Shown piece by piece: positions 15,252 to 24,783 of a DNA stretch of 64,000 nt. Made by a program: the position numbers and the translations under genes. Position 1 is the stretch's first letter, and the number at the start of each line of letters is the position of its first letter. This stretch comes from Ectopseudomonas khazarica. GTDB lineage: Bacteria; Pseudomonadota; Gammaproteobacteria; Pseudomonadales; Pseudomonadaceae. Location: positions 186,001-250,000 of the forward strand of contig NZ_SBHZ01000005.1 in NCBI RefSeq assembly GCF_004521985.1, in the 5' to 3' direction. Below the pieces are notes generated by a model, which did no database searches, was not told where the DNA came from, and saw only the letters and a program-made list of their open reading frames with translations.

Positions 15252-16940
15252 TCACTTCTTGCCCAGTTTCTTCAGCTCTTCGTCACGCAGCTCGCGGCGC
15301 AGGATCTTGCCGACGTTGGTGGTGGGCAGCACGTCGCGGAACTCCACGGCCTTGGGCACCTTGTAGCCGGTCAGGTTGGCGCGCATGTGCTCCATCACCT
15401 GTTCCTTGGTCAGGCTCTCGCCCGGCTTGACCACCACGAACACCTTGATCGCCTCGCCGGACTTCTCGTCCGGCACGCCGATGGCCGCGCACTGCAGCAC
15501 GCCCGGCAGGGTCGCCAGGACGTCTTCCAGCTCGTTCGGATAGACGTTGAAGCCGGACACCAGAATCATGTCCTTCTTGCGGTCGACGATACGCAGGTAG
15601 CCGTCTTCCTGGATCAGGCCGATGTCACCGGTCTTCAGCCAGCCGTCGGCATCGAGGATCTCGTCGGTCGCTTCCTGGCGCTGCCAGTAGCCCTTCATCA
15701 CCTGCGGCCCTTTCACGCACAGCTCGCCGATCTCGCCGATGGCCAGGTCCTGGCCTTCGTCGTTGATGGTCTTGCACTGGGTCGAAGGCAGCGGAATGCC
15801 GATGGTGCCCAGCTGGATGGCGCTGAACGGGTTGACCGTGGCCACCGGGCTGGTCTCGGTCATGCCGAAGCCTTCGCAGATGGCGCAACCGGTGACTTCC
15901 TTCCAGCGCTCGGCGGTGGCCAGTTGCAGGGCCATGCCGCCGGAGAAGGTCGCCTTCAGGCTGGAGAAGTCCAGCTTGCGGAAGTCTTCGTTGTTGCACA
16001 GGGCAACGAACAGGGTGTTGAGGCCGACGAACCCGGTGAAGCGGTACTTGGCCAGGTCCTTGACCACCGACGGCAGGTCGCGCGGGTTGGTCAGCAGGAC
16101 GTTGTGGCCACCGATCAGCATCATCGCCATGCAATGGAAGGTAAAGGCGTAGATGTGGTACAGCGGCAGCGGCGCGATCAGCACCTCACACCCCTCATCG
16201 AGGTTGGCGCCCATCAGCTCCTTGACCTGCAGCATGTTGGCGACCAGGTTGCGGTGCGTGAGCATCGCGCCCTTGGCCACACCGGTGGTACCGCCGGTGT
16301 ACTGCAGCACGGCGATATCGCCGTTGCTCGGCTTGGCTTCGTTGAAGCTCTGGCCACGGCCCTTGGCCAGGGCGTCATTGAGCTTGATGGCGTGCGGCAG
16401 GTTGTAGGCCGGCACCATTTTCTTCACGTGCTTGATCACGAAGTTGACCAGCAGACGCTTGAACGTCGGCAGCATGTCGCCCACTTCGGTGACCAGGACG
16501 GTCTTCACCCCGGTCTTCGGCACCACCTGTTCGGCCAGGTGCGCCATGTTGGCCAGGCAGATCAGCGCCTTGGCGCCGGAGTCGTTGAACTGATGTTCCA
16601 TTTCCCGCGCGGTGTACAGCGGGTTGGTGTTGACCACCACCAGGCCGGCACGCATGGCGCCGAAAACCACGACGGGGTACTGCAGCACGTTGGGCAGCTG
16701 CACGGCGATGCGATCGCCCGGCTTGAGGTCGGTATGCTGCTGCAGATAGGCCGCGAAATCACCGGAGAGCTGGTAGACCTCGCCGTAGGTGAGCGTCTTG
16801 CCCAGGTTGCTGAAAGCAGGCTTGTCGGCGAAGCGTTGGCAGGACTCTTTCAATACCGCGAGGATGTTCGGGTACTGGTCGGGATTGATTTCGGCAGCGA
16901 CCCCAACGGGATACTTGTCCTTCCAGAAGTTTTCGGTCAT
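15252..16940 (-). CDS. fadD1: long-chain fatty-acid-CoA ligase FadD1
   Basis: The 562-residue acyl-CoA synthetase activates free fatty acids to acyl-CoA with ATP for beta-oxidation. Motifs in order are the AMP/P-loop YTGGTTGVAKGAMLTH at about residues 210-225, GFGMTETSPVATVNP, the hinge region GWLKTGDIG and IVDRKKDMILVSGFNVYPNE, and the C-terminal catalytic lysine in TTNVGKILRRELRD. Length and order match Pseudomonas FadD1, as does the adjacent second ligase. The two are separate units: a 404-base gap with a terminator after fadD2 lies between them, and fadD1 has its own terminator. Tandem fadD1-fadD2 is known in P. aeruginosa. Confidence 0.95.
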   Translation of the reverse strand: MTENFWKDKYPVGVAAEINPDQYPNILAVLKESCQRFADKPAFSNLGKTLTYGEVYQLSGDFAAYLQQHTDLKPGDRIAVQLPNVLQYPVVVFGAMRAGLVVVNTNPLYTAREMEHQFNDSGAKALICLANMAHLAEQVVPKTGVKTVLVTEVGDMLPTFKRLLVNFVIKHVKKMVPAYNLPHAIKLNDALAKGRGQSFNEAKPSNGDIAVLQYTGGTTGVAKGAMLTHRNLVANMLQVKELMGANLDEGCEVLIAPLPLYHIYAFTFHCMAMMLIGGHNVLLTNPRDLPSVVKDLAKYRFTGFVGLNTLFVALCNNEDFRKLDFSSLKATFSGGMALQLATAERWKEVTGCAICEGFGMTETSPVATVNPFSAIQLGTIGIPLPSTQCKTINDEGQDLAIGEIGELCVKGPQVMKGYWQRQEATDEILDADGWLKTGDIGLIQEDGYLRIVDRKKDMILVSGFNVYPNELEDVLATLPGVLQCAAIGVPDEKSGEAIKVFVVVKPGESLTKEQVMEHMRANLTGYKVPKAVEFRDVLPTTNVGKILRRELRDEELKKLGKK

Positions 16941-17309
16941 GGAAGCCCACTCCTAAGCAACAGCTGATCTTCACCGCGCGCAGGCGGTTGTTTGTTGTGT
17001 GTTTAGCTCGCTTTCCCGCTGGCCAGGGGCCCGGAAGCGCGCCGAGAGTAGCAGCTTTACCGGAGGCTCACCAGCACCAAGCATGGCCTACGGAGTCAGA
17101 AAAATGACCAGAAAACACCATCCAGTCACAACCCGGCTTTCGCTCTGAGAATCGAACAAAGGCCTCTAGCTCGGCTTATGCAGCGCGCAGAGCCTAACCT
17201 GAACAGGCGTCAGGCACAGTGCTGGGCTCGACGAAACGAGGCATGCCACCCTGCCGGTGGTTACCAAATCACAACAAATGCTCCGCCGTGCTGGCGGACA
17301 GGCGCGGGA
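16941..17309. other. fadD1 upstream region, no gene
   Basis: This gap should hold the fadD1 promoter and leader on the minus strand. It is lower in GC near 17090-17165 and contains TGTTTGTTGTGTGTTTAGC at about 16990. I looked for a clean PsrA-type GAAAC-N4-GTTTC dyad and did not find one. No coding frame is convincing. Confidence 0.45.
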
Positions 17310-17340
17310 AAACCTCTCCCCCGGGCCGGGGGAGAGGTTT
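17310..17340 (-). terminator. rho-independent terminator after fadD2
   Basis: AAACCTCTCCCCC pairs with GGGGGAGAGGTTT around GGGCC, a 13-base perfect stem. Read on the minus strand it starts within 5 bases of the fadD2 stop and ends in TTTT. The stem is longer than most terminators and may also be a dispersed repeat. Confidence 0.75.
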
Positions 17341-17344
17341 CGGC

Positions 17345-19033
17345 TCAGGCGATGTCGCGCAGCTCGCGACGCAGGATCTTGCCCACCGGCGTCATCGGCA
17401 GGGCGTCCTTGAACACGATGTGCTTGGGCACCTTGTAGCCGGTGAAGTTTTCCTTGCAGTAGGCCTTGAGCTCTTCCACGGTCACCCCGCCATCGCGCGG
17501 CACCACGAACAGCTTGACCACTTCCCCGGACTTCTCGTCCGGCACGCCGATGGCCGCGCAGCTGGCGACCTTCGGGTGCGCCATGACCACGTCCTCGATC
17601 TCGTTGGGATACACGTTGAAGCCGGAGACGATGATCATGTCCTTCTTGCGGTCGACGATGCGCACGAAGCCATCCGGGTCGATCACCGCGATATCGCCGG
17701 TCTTGAACCAGCCGTCGGCATCCAGCACCTCGGCCGTGGCCTCCTCGCGCTGCCAGTAGCCCTTCATCACCTGCGGCCCCTGGATGCACAGCTCGCCACG
17801 ATCGCCCAGGGGCTGCTCGTTGCCCTCGTCGTCGATCACCTTGAACGCGGTACCCGGCACCGGAATGCCAACGGTGCCCAGGCGCGCCTTGTCGCCATAG
17901 GGGTTGGTACTGGCGACCGGCGAGGTCTCGGTCAGGCCGTAGCCCTCCACCACGGTGCAACCGGTCATCTGCTGCCAGCGCTCGGCGGTGGCCTTGACCA
18001 GTGCGGTACCGCCGGAGTTGGTGACCTTGAGGTGGGAGAAATCGAGGTTCTTGAACTCGGGATGATCCATCAGCGCGACGAACAGGGTATTCAGGCCCAA
18101 CAGGGCGGAGAACTTCCATTTGCCCAGTTCCTTGACGAAACCGGGGATGTCGCGCGGGTTGGTGATCAGCACGTTATGGTTGCCGTTGACCATCATGCAC
18201 ATGCAGTTCGCGGTGAAGGCATAGATGTGGTACAGCGGCAGCGGCGCGATCATGATCTCCTGGCCCTGCTTCATCAGTGGCGTGCCGTCCGGGCCGAGTT
18301 GCGACAGGCAGGCATCGACCTGCAGCATGTTCGCCACCAGGTTGCCGTGCGTGAGCATCGCGCCCTTGGCTACGCCGGTGGTGCCACCGGTGTACTGCAG
18401 CACGGCGACATCCTCGTGGCTGGCGGTGACCGGCGCCAGCGCCTGGCCATGCCCCTGCCGGAGCACCTGCTTGAAGGCGATGGCCTGCGGCAGGTGGTAG
18501 TCGGGCACCATCTTCTTGACCTTCTTCACCACGGTGTTGACCAGCCAGCCCTTGAGGCTCGGCAGCAGGTCACCCATCCGCGCTTCGATCAGGTACTCGA
18601 TCTCGGTGTCCGGCAGCACTTCCTGGACCAGCTTGCCGAACATGTTCAGGTACACCAGCGCACGCACGCCGGCATCCTTGAACTGGTGGCGCATCTCGCG
18701 CGCGGTGTACAGCGGATTGGTGTTGACCACGATGAGGCCGGCGCGCATGGCACCGAACACGGCGATCGGGTACTGCAGCACGTTGGGCATCTGCACGGCG
18801 ATGCGGTCGCCCGGCTTGAGGTCAGTGTGCTTCTGCAGGTAGGCGGCGAAGGCAGCGGAGAGACGGTCCAGCTCGGCGTAGGTCAGCGTGACACCGAGGT
18901 TGCTGAAGGCAGGGCGGTCAGCGAAACGCTTGCAGGAGCGCTCGAAGACTTCGATCACCGACTTGTAGCTGGACAGGTCGATATCGTTGGGCACGCCAGG
19001 GGCGCGTTTGTCGTTCCAGAAATCAGGTTGCAT
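17345..19033 (-). CDS. fadD2: long-chain fatty-acid-CoA ligase FadD2
   Basis: This 562-residue paralogue of FadD1 has the same length and motif order: YTGGTTGVAKGAMLTHGN, VEGYGLTETSPVASTNP, DGWFKTGDIAVIDPDG, IVDRKKDMIIVSGFNVYPNE and the catalytic-lysine motif TPVGKILRRELRD at the very C-terminus. It converts fatty acid, ATP and CoA to acyl-CoA at the inner face of the membrane. The differences from FadD1 are spread along the protein, as expected of an old duplication with different chain-length preference (known for the P. aeruginosa pair). It is divergent from the hydrolase-phaJ operon, with 217 bases between them. Confidence 0.95.
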   Translation of the reverse strand: MQPDFWNDKRAPGVPNDIDLSSYKSVIEVFERSCKRFADRPAFSNLGVTLTYAELDRLSAAFAAYLQKHTDLKPGDRIAVQMPNVLQYPIAVFGAMRAGLIVVNTNPLYTAREMRHQFKDAGVRALVYLNMFGKLVQEVLPDTEIEYLIEARMGDLLPSLKGWLVNTVVKKVKKMVPDYHLPQAIAFKQVLRQGHGQALAPVTASHEDVAVLQYTGGTTGVAKGAMLTHGNLVANMLQVDACLSQLGPDGTPLMKQGQEIMIAPLPLYHIYAFTANCMCMMVNGNHNVLITNPRDIPGFVKELGKWKFSALLGLNTLFVALMDHPEFKNLDFSHLKVTNSGGTALVKATAERWQQMTGCTVVEGYGLTETSPVASTNPYGDKARLGTVGIPVPGTAFKVIDDEGNEQPLGDRGELCIQGPQVMKGYWQREEATAEVLDADGWFKTGDIAVIDPDGFVRIVDRKKDMIIVSGFNVYPNEIEDVVMAHPKVASCAAIGVPDEKSGEVVKLFVVPRDGGVTVEELKAYCKENFTGYKVPKHIVFKDALPMTPVGKILRRELRDIA

Positions 19034-19250
19034 TGTTCTTGTCCTCTTCCCCTGAAGTGATCTGACTGGCCGGAAAGTAGCAGCTTAGAGCTGAACCGCA
19101 TATAGCTCGAAGGCGTCATTGATGGGCTGAATTTCGCAATAAATGTAGCGATTCGTAACCGATCTTTGGCATTCGCGAATAAACCGCGACGCTTTGCCTG
19201 ATGACGAGCAAGGTGCACAATGCCGCCAACCTTCGGCACAAGGATTCGCC

Positions 19251-20201
19251 ATGCGCCACGACGCCTTCACCCTCAACGCCAGCGACGGCCTGCCGCTGCA
19301 CGTCAACCACTGGTACGGCGATGAGCCACCCCGTGCGATGGTCATGCTTGCCCATGGCATGGCCGAGCACAGCCTGCGCTACGAACGGCTGGCCGAAGCC
19401 CTGGTGGCGGCGGGCTTCGCCCTCTACGCCCTGGACCAGCGCGGCCACGGCCGCACGGCCGAACGCGGCACCCTGGGGCATTACGCCGACGAGGACGGCT
19501 GGAGCAAGGTCGTCGGCGACCTCTCCACCCTCAATCACCACATTCGCCAGCAGCATCCGCACACGCCGATCTTCCTCTTCGGCCACAGCATGGGTAGCTA
19601 CATCGGCATCGCCTACCTCATGGGCCACAGCTGCAGCCTGCAGGGCGCCGTACTTTCCGGCTCCAACTACCAGCCCGTGGCGCTGTACAAGGCGGCACGC
19701 CTGATCGCCGGTTTCGAACGCTGGCGCCTGGGCGCGAAAGGCCGCAGCAAGGTCATCGATTTTCTCTCCTTCGGCTCGTTCAACAAGGCGTTCAAGCCCA
19801 ACCGCACCGCCTTCGACTGGCTCAGCCGCGACCCGGCGGAAGTGGACAAATACGTGACCGATCCGCTGTGCGGGTTCGTCTGCACCACGCAGTTGTGGTG
19901 CGACCTGCTCGACGGCCTGCAGCACATCACGCCCCCCGCCAACCTGGCGCAGATCGATGCCGACCTGCCGCTGCTGGTCATCGGCGGCTCGCGTGATCCG
20001 GTCAGCGACGGCAAGCGCCTGGGTGACCTGGCTGGCGCCCTGCGTGAGGCCGGCGTGCGCGACGTACAACTGAAACTTTACCCCGAGGCCCGCCACGAGC
20101 TGCTCAACGAGAGCAACCGCGACGAGGTCACCGCCCATCTGATCGACTGGCTGCAACAGGCATTGAGCCACGGTCGCAAGCCCACTCAGGAGTGTTCATG
20201 A
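19251..20201 (+). CDS. alpha/beta hydrolase, monoglyceride lipase/lysophospholipase-like
   Basis: The protein has 316 residues with a serine-aminopeptidase/Hydrolase_4 fold. The oxyanion region is MVMLAHGMAEHSLRYERLAE, DQRGHGRTAERGTLGHYADE follows, and the nucleophile elbow FLFGHSMGSYIGI carries the serine at about residue 111. The acid is probably in VIGGSRDPVSDG and the histidine in PEARHELLNE. Related enzymes release fatty acids from monoglycerides or lysophospholipids, which fits the neighbouring FadD ligases. The start is the ATG at 19251. The stop overlaps the phaJ start (ATGA). In P. aeruginosa the same order (fadD1, fadD2, hydrolase, phaJ) is found. Confidence 0.9.
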   Translation: MRHDAFTLNASDGLPLHVNHWYGDEPPRAMVMLAHGMAEHSLRYERLAEALVAAGFALYALDQRGHGRTAERGTLGHYADEDGWSKVVGDLSTLNHHIRQQHPHTPIFLFGHSMGSYIGIAYLMGHSCSLQGAVLSGSNYQPVALYKAARLIAGFERWRLGAKGRSKVIDFLSFGSFNKAFKPNRTAFDWLSRDPAEVDKYVTDPLCGFVCTTQLWCDLLDGLQHITPPANLAQIDADLPLLVIGGSRDPVSDGKRLGDLAGALREAGVRDVQLKLYPEARHELLNESNRDEVTAHLIDWLQQALSHGRKPTQECS

Positions 20202-20668
20202 CCCAGGTAACCAACATCCCCTACGAGGCGCTCGAAATCGGCCAGCAGGCCAGCTTCGAAAAGCAGGTGGAAGAACGTGACGTGCAGCTGTTCGCCGCCG
20301 TGTCCGGCGACAACAATCCGGTACACCTGGACGCCGCCTTCGCCGCCGAGACGATGTTCAAGGAGCGCATCGCCCATGGCATGTTCACCGGCGCGCTGAT
20401 CAGCGCCGCCATCGCCTGCAACCTGCCAGGCCCGGGCACCATCTACCTCGGCCAGCAGCTGAAGTTCACCCGTCCGGTGAAACTCGGCGACACCCTGACC
20501 GTGAAGCTGGAAGTGCTGGAGAAGCTGCCGAAGAACCGCGTGCGCATCGCCACCCGCGTGTTCAACCAGGACGGCAAGCAAGTGGTCGACGGCGAAGCCG
20601 AAGTGCTCGCCCCGAGCGCCGAGCAGACCGTGACCATGCCGCCGATGCCGCAGGTGACCGTCGCCTGA
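20198..20668 (+). CDS. phaJ1: (R)-specific enoyl-CoA hydratase, MaoC/PhaJ family
   Basis: The 156-residue hot-dog-fold protein carries the hydratase 2 motif: LFAAVSGDNNPVHLDAAFAA with the catalytic Asp (about residue 33) and His (about 38), then KERIAHGMFTGALISAAIAC. It hydrates trans-2-enoyl-CoA to (R)-3-hydroxyacyl-CoA, linking beta-oxidation to polyhydroxyalkanoate synthesis. The alignment I recall is with PhaJ1 of P. aeruginosa, which has the same length and position; the number of the paralogue should be checked. The start overlaps the hydrolase stop. A strong terminator follows, so this operon has two genes. Confidence 0.9.
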   Translation: MTQVTNIPYEALEIGQQASFEKQVEERDVQLFAAVSGDNNPVHLDAAFAAETMFKERIAHGMFTGALISAAIACNLPGPGTIYLGQQLKFTRPVKLGDTLTVKLEVLEKLPKNRVRIATRVFNQDGKQVVDGEAEVLAPSAEQTVTMPPMPQVTVA

Positions 20669-20680
20669 TCCGCTGCACAC

Positions 20681-20714
20681 TGGTGCGCGGCAGCAGCGCC
20701 GCGCACCACTTTTG
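20681..20714 (+). terminator. terminator after phaJ
   Basis: TGGTGCGCGGC and GCCGCGCACCA form an 11-base perfect stem around AGCAGC, followed by CTTTTG. The stem is strong and the T run short. Confidence 0.75.
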
Positions 20715-20764
20715 TTCTACACTCACAAGCCTTGAGCGATCTGACACTCCAGAAGTGCAATTCC

Positions 20765-20781
20765 TTGTGCACTTTGCACAA
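20765..20781. promoter_or_regulatory. TTGTGCA-CTT-TGCACAA dyad upstream of codB
   Basis: A perfect 7-base inverted repeat with a 3-base spacer lies 94 bases upstream of the codB ATG. Two more GTGCA words are nearby (about 20754-20758 and within the dyad). It is the best candidate operator for the PucR-type regulator encoded in the same operon, but no PucR consensus supports it. Confidence 0.5.
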
Positions 20782-20875
20782 ACCCCTTTGACTACCTTGC
20801 CAAGCGGCCATGCCCGCTGACTCTGGCACGTCCCCTGCTATCGCCAAGGCCTACCCCCCTACCGGAGCCAGGTCC

Positions 20876-22147
20876 ATGAGCAACGCCACCCCCGATAGCG
20901 ACTACCCTCTGAGCGAGGTCCCCAGCGGCGCCCGCAAGGGGCTGTTCTCCACCGCCATCCTGCTGTTCGGTTTCACCTTCTTCACCGCCACCATGTTCGC
21001 TGGCGGCAAGATCGGCATGGCCTTCGATTTCACCACCCTGCTCTGGGCCGCGGTGGTCGGCAACCTGCTGCTGGGCCTGTACGCGGCCGCACTGGGTTTC
21101 ATCGCCTGCCGCAGCGGCTTGAACTCGGTGCTGATGGGGCGTTTCTGCTTCGGCGAAGTGGGCAGCAAGCTGTCCGACATGCTCCTGGGTTTCACCCAGA
21201 TCGGCTGGTACGCCTGGGGCACGGCGACCGTCGCCATCGTCCTGGTGAAGATCCTCGGCCTGCCGGAGGGCCTGACCATCCCGCTGATGGTGTTGTTCGG
21301 CTTCGGTTTCTGCCTCACCGCCTTCGTCGGCTACAAGGGCCTGGACCTGCTCTCGCGCGTCGCCGTGCCGGCCATGCTGGTACTGCTGGTGGCGTCGCTG
21401 TGGATCGCCACCCGTGACATCGGCGGCCTCGCCGGGCTGCTGGCGGTGGAGCCGTCCGAGAGCATGAGCCTGAGCGTGGCCATCACCCTGGTGTTCGGCA
21501 CCTTCGTCAGCGGCGCCACCCAGGCGACCAACTGGACCCGTTTCGCCCGGAGCGGCCGCGTCGCGGTGCTGGCCAGCCTGCTCGGCTTCTTCATCGGCAA
21601 TGGCCTGATGATCGTCGCCGGTGCCTACGGTGCCATCGTCTACCAGCAACCGGACGTGGTCGAGGTGCTGGTGCTGCAGGGTCTGTCCATGGCCGCCGTG
21701 ATCATGCTGTTCCTCAACCTGTGGACCACCCAGGACAACACCATCTACAACTTCGCCGCCGCCGGCTGCAACCTGCTGCGCACCGGCAAGCGCAAGACCG
21801 TGACCCTGGCCGGTGCCGGCATCGGCACGCTGCTGGCCATCGGCGGCATGTACGAACTGCTGATCCCCTTCCTGATCCTGCTCGGCTCGATCATCCCGCC
21901 GATTGGCGGCGTGATCATGGCCGACTACTTCTACGCTCACCGCGCACGCTACCCGAAACTGGCCGACGCCCGCCTGCCGGCCTTCAACTGGGTCGGCCTC
22001 GGCGCCTACCTGATCGGTGCGCTGAGCGCCTACTTCTCGCCCTGGGTCGCGCCACTGGTCGGCATCGCGGTGGCGGCGCTGGCCTATGTCGCACTGTTCG
22101 AGCTGAACAAGGCACTGGCGGGCCGTCAGCAGGTCGCCGGCGCGTGA
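20876..22147 (+). CDS. codB: cytosine permease CodB
   Basis: The 423-residue NCS1-family transporter has about 12 hydrophobic helices. It begins MSNATPDSDYPLSEVPSGAR and includes FTFFTATMFAGGKIGMAFDF in helix 1-2, GQ-type substrate region GWYAWGTATVAIVLVKILGL, and NTIYNFAAAGCNLLRTGKRK. It should import cytosine with protons or sodium across the inner membrane. The start is the ATG at 20876, preceded by GGAGCC-type weak SD (GGAG at about 20864). The stop overlaps the GTG of the pucR-like gene, and codA follows, so all three are co-transcribed. Confidence 0.94.
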   Translation: MSNATPDSDYPLSEVPSGARKGLFSTAILLFGFTFFTATMFAGGKIGMAFDFTTLLWAAVVGNLLLGLYAAALGFIACRSGLNSVLMGRFCFGEVGSKLSDMLLGFTQIGWYAWGTATVAIVLVKILGLPEGLTIPLMVLFGFGFCLTAFVGYKGLDLLSRVAVPAMLVLLVASLWIATRDIGGLAGLLAVEPSESMSLSVAITLVFGTFVSGATQATNWTRFARSGRVAVLASLLGFFIGNGLMIVAGAYGAIVYQQPDVVEVLVLQGLSMAAVIMLFLNLWTTQDNTIYNFAAAGCNLLRTGKRKTVTLAGAGIGTLLAIGGMYELLIPFLILLGSIIPPIGGVIMADYFYAHRARYPKLADARLPAFNWVGLGAYLIGALSAYFSPWVAPLVGIAVAALAYVALFELNKALAGRQQVAGA

Positions 22148-23367
22148 GCCTGACCGTCGCCGACGTACTCGCCCTGCCAGACCTGGCCAGCATGCGCCTG
22201 CGTGCCGGCCAGGCCGGACGCGACAATGCCGTGCGCTGGCCCTACGTGGCCGAGAACGAGGGCATTGCCGACTGGGTGATGGGCGGCGAACTGATCTTCG
22301 TCACCGGCATCAACCATCCGCGCGACGAAGCCAACCTGCTGCGTCTGGTGCGCGAGGGCCATGAGCGCATCGTCGCCGGCATGGTCATCCTCACCGGCGC
22401 CGAATACATCCAGGCGATCCCGCCCAGCGTGATCGCAGAGGCCGAGCGCCTGGGCCTGCCGCTGATCGAGCAACCCTACGCCCTGAAGATGGTGGTGGTC
22501 ACCCAGGCCATCGGCACCGCGCTGGTCCATGCGCAACAACTGGGCCGCTCGCGCCAGCACGTGCTGGAGCAGGTGCTCGATGGCGACTACCAGTCGCTGG
22601 ACCTGCTCCTGCAGCGCGGCGACAGCCTCGGTCTGGCGCTGCACGTGCCGCGTCAGGTGGCGCTGCTGCGCCTCGACGGCAGCGAGCAGCTGTTCGGCGA
22701 CCTGGCCGGCGAAGACGCCGAGCGCCAGTTGCAGAGCCGCCAGCAACTGCTGCAACGGCGCCTGGAGCAGAGCCTTAGCGAGCGTGGCGAGGCGCTGCCA
22801 CTGGTCAGCCAGGGCCGGCACTGGATCGCCCTGCTGCCCTGCCCCACGCCACAGGATGAAGCGCGCAACCGCCAGGTGATGACCGCACTGCTCGACGAAC
22901 TGCGCCCGCAACTCGGCCCGCTGCGGCTGTTTCTCGGCCTCGGCAGCGCCGGCTGCGACGCCCCGCGCTTCGCCCAGGGCCTGGGTGAAGCGCGCCAGGC
23001 ACTGGCCGTGGCGCAGCGTTTCCCGGAGCGCCTGGGGCTGTGCAGTTTCAACGAGCTGGGCGTGCTGGAGCTGCTGGGCGCGATCCGTGATCGCAGCCTG
23101 CTCGACCGCTTCGTCGAGCGCGTGCTCGGCCCGCTGATCGGCGACGACTCGCGCCACCAGCCGGTGCTGATGCCGACGCTGGAGGCCTGGTTCGCCGAGA
23201 ACGGCAACCTGGCCCTGGCCGCGCAGCGCCTGAACGTTCACCGCAATACCCTGAGCTACCGTCTACAGCGCATCGAAGCGCTGACCGGCTGCTCCTTCGA
23301 TACCCCGCACGACCGCCTGAACATCAGCGTCGCGCTGCTGATCCGGCGCCTGTCGTCGCCTGCCTGA
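22144..23367 (+). CDS. PucR-family transcriptional regulator in the cod operon
   Basis: The protein has 407 residues from a GTG start at 22144 that overlaps the codB stop (GTGA). The N-terminal PucR domain (LTVADVLALPDLASMRLRAG; GGELIFVTGINHPRDEANLL) spans about residues 1-120, a GGDEF-like linker domain follows, and the C-terminal HTH_30 reads WFAENGNLALAAQRLNVHRN with TLSYRLQRIEALTG. PucR regulators usually activate purine or pyrimidine/amine catabolic genes on binding the substrate. Lying between permease and deaminase, it most likely senses cytosine or a related base and activates its own operon. A longer upstream frame exists but lies wholly inside codB. Confidence 0.92.
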   Translation: MSLTVADVLALPDLASMRLRAGQAGRDNAVRWPYVAENEGIADWVMGGELIFVTGINHPRDEANLLRLVREGHERIVAGMVILTGAEYIQAIPPSVIAEAERLGLPLIEQPYALKMVVVTQAIGTALVHAQQLGRSRQHVLEQVLDGDYQSLDLLLQRGDSLGLALHVPRQVALLRLDGSEQLFGDLAGEDAERQLQSRQQLLQRRLEQSLSERGEALPLVSQGRHWIALLPCPTPQDEARNRQVMTALLDELRPQLGPLRLFLGLGSAGCDAPRFAQGLGEARQALAVAQRFPERLGLCSFNELGVLELLGAIRDRSLLDRFVERVLGPLIGDDSRHQPVLMPTLEAWFAENGNLALAAQRLNVHRNTLSYRLQRIEALTGCSFDTPHDRLNISVALLIRRLSSPA

Positions 23368-23379
23368 GAGGAACCCAGC

Positions 23380-24615
23380 ATGATCATCCACAACGCCCGC
23401 CTGCGTGGCCGCGACGGCCTGTACCGCATCACCCTGAACGGCGCCGAGATCGCCGCCATCGACATCCAGACCGCCAGTGCCACCCCGGCGGCGGACGACC
23501 TCGACGCGGCCGGCAACCTGGTGGTGCCGCCATTCGTCGAACCGCACATCCACCTCGACGCCACGCTGACCGCCGGCGAGCCGGCCTGGAACATGAGCGG
23601 CACGCTGTTCGAAGGCATCGAGCGCTGGGCCGAGCGCAAGGCGCTGGTGACCCATGAAGACACCAAGACCCGCGCCAAGAAGACCATCGACATGCTGGTC
23701 GACCACGGCATCCAGCACGTACGCACCCACGTCGACGTCACCGACCCGACCCTGGCGGCGCTCAAGGCCATGCTCGAAGTGCGCGAGGAAACCCGCCACC
23801 TGATCGACCTGCAGATCGTCGCCTTCCCCCAGGAAGGCATCGAGTCCTACGCGAACGGTCGCGCCCTGATGGAGCAGGCCATCGAACTGGGCGCCGACGT
23901 GGTCGGTGGCATCCCGCACTTCGAGAACACCCGCGACCAGGGCGTGTCGTCGATCAAGTTCCTCATGGAGCTGGCCGAACGCAGCGGCTGCCTGGTGGAC
24001 GTGCACTGCGACGAAACCGACGACCCGCAGTCGCGCTTTCTCGAGGTGCTGGCCGAGGAAGCCCGCGTGCGTGGCATGGGCGCGCGCGTCACCGCCAGCC
24101 ACACCACGGCCATGGGTTCCTACGACAATGCCTACTGCTCCAAGCTGTTCCGCCTGCTGAAGATGAGCGGCATCAGCTTCGTCTCCTGCCCCACCGAGAG
24201 CATCCACCTGCAGGGCCGCTTCGACACCTACCCGAAACGCCGCGGCCTGACCCGCGTGGCCGAGATCGACCGCGCCGGGATGAACGTCTGCTTCGGCCAG
24301 GACTCCATCGTCGACCCCTGGTACCCGCTGGGCAACGGCAACATCCTGCGCATCCTCGAGGCTGGCCTGCACATCTGCCACATGCTCGGCTACGACGACC
24401 TCAAGCGCAGCCTGGACCTGATCACCGACAACTCGGCGCGCGCGCTGAACCTGGGCGAACGCTATGGCCTGGAAATCGGCCGCCCGGCCAACCTGCTGAT
24501 TCTCTCGGCGCCGGACGACTACGAGATGGTGCGCAGCCAGGGCCACGCCCTGGTGTCGGTGCGCCACGGCAAGGTGCTGATGCGGCGTACCCCGGCCAGC
24601 ATCGAACGCAGTTGA
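23380..24615 (+). CDS. codA: cytosine deaminase CodA
   Basis: The 411-residue amidohydrolase starts [20 protein letters not shown] behind a GAGAGGAACC ribosome site. Metal-binding motifs appear in order: PHIHLDATL (HxH) at about residue 62, [16 protein letters not shown] with a metal histidine, [13 protein letters not shown], and [16 protein letters not shown] with the catalytic aspartate. The family converts cytosine to uracil and ammonia (also isoguanine to xanthine) using iron or zinc. E. coli CodA is 427 residues. It lies 12 bases after the pucR-like gene. With CodB it forms the cytosine salvage route that yields uracil and nitrogen. Confidence 0.95.
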   Translation: MIIHNARLRGRDGLYRITLNGAEIAAIDIQTASATPAADDLDAAGNLVVPPFVEPHIHLDATLTAGEPAWNMSGTLFEGIERWAERKALVTHEDTKTRAKKTIDMLVDHGIQHVRTHVDVTDPTLAALKAMLEVREETRHLIDLQIVAFPQEGIESYANGRALMEQAIELGADVVGGIPHFENTRDQGVSSIKFLMELAERSGCLVDVHCDETDDPQSRFLEVLAEEARVRGMGARVTASHTTAMGSYDNAYCSKLFRLLKMSGISFVSCPTESIHLQGRFDTYPKRRGLTRVAEIDRAGMNVCFGQDSIVDPWYPLGNGNILRILEAGLHICHMLGYDDLKRSLDLITDNSARALNLGERYGLEIGRPANLLILSAPDDYEMVRSQGHALVSVRHGKVLMRRTPASIERS

Positions 24616-24631
24616 TCACGTTCCTTGGCGC

Positions 24632-24757
24632 GTAGGGTGGATGACGCTCCATCCATCCACCAGTGCATCACCCCGTAGCCGGCCGTCGAACGAAGCGATC
24701 CCCAGGCGACAACGACCACGCCCAGACGGTGGACAAGCTTCGCGTTGTCCACCCTAC
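24632..24757. repeat. pair of GTAGGGTGGA dispersed repeats after codA
   Basis: GTAGGGTGGA at 24632-24641 and its reverse complement TCCACCCTAC at 24748-24757 bound a 126-base segment that also carries GGTGGACAAGCTTCGCG, as in the 7.1 kb copy. They belong to the same family as the hrpA-internal unit. The segment lies between codA and the convergent HlyD gene. Confidence 0.65.
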
Positions 24758-24783
24758 GGACCCAGGCACGCAGCAGCGGTACC

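Noticed and set aside
16941..17309. Possible PsrA (fatty-acid-responsive) site in front of fadD1
   Set aside because: I searched for a GAAAC-N4-GTTTC-type dyad and saw only loose T/G-rich words around 16990. Not enough to annotate.
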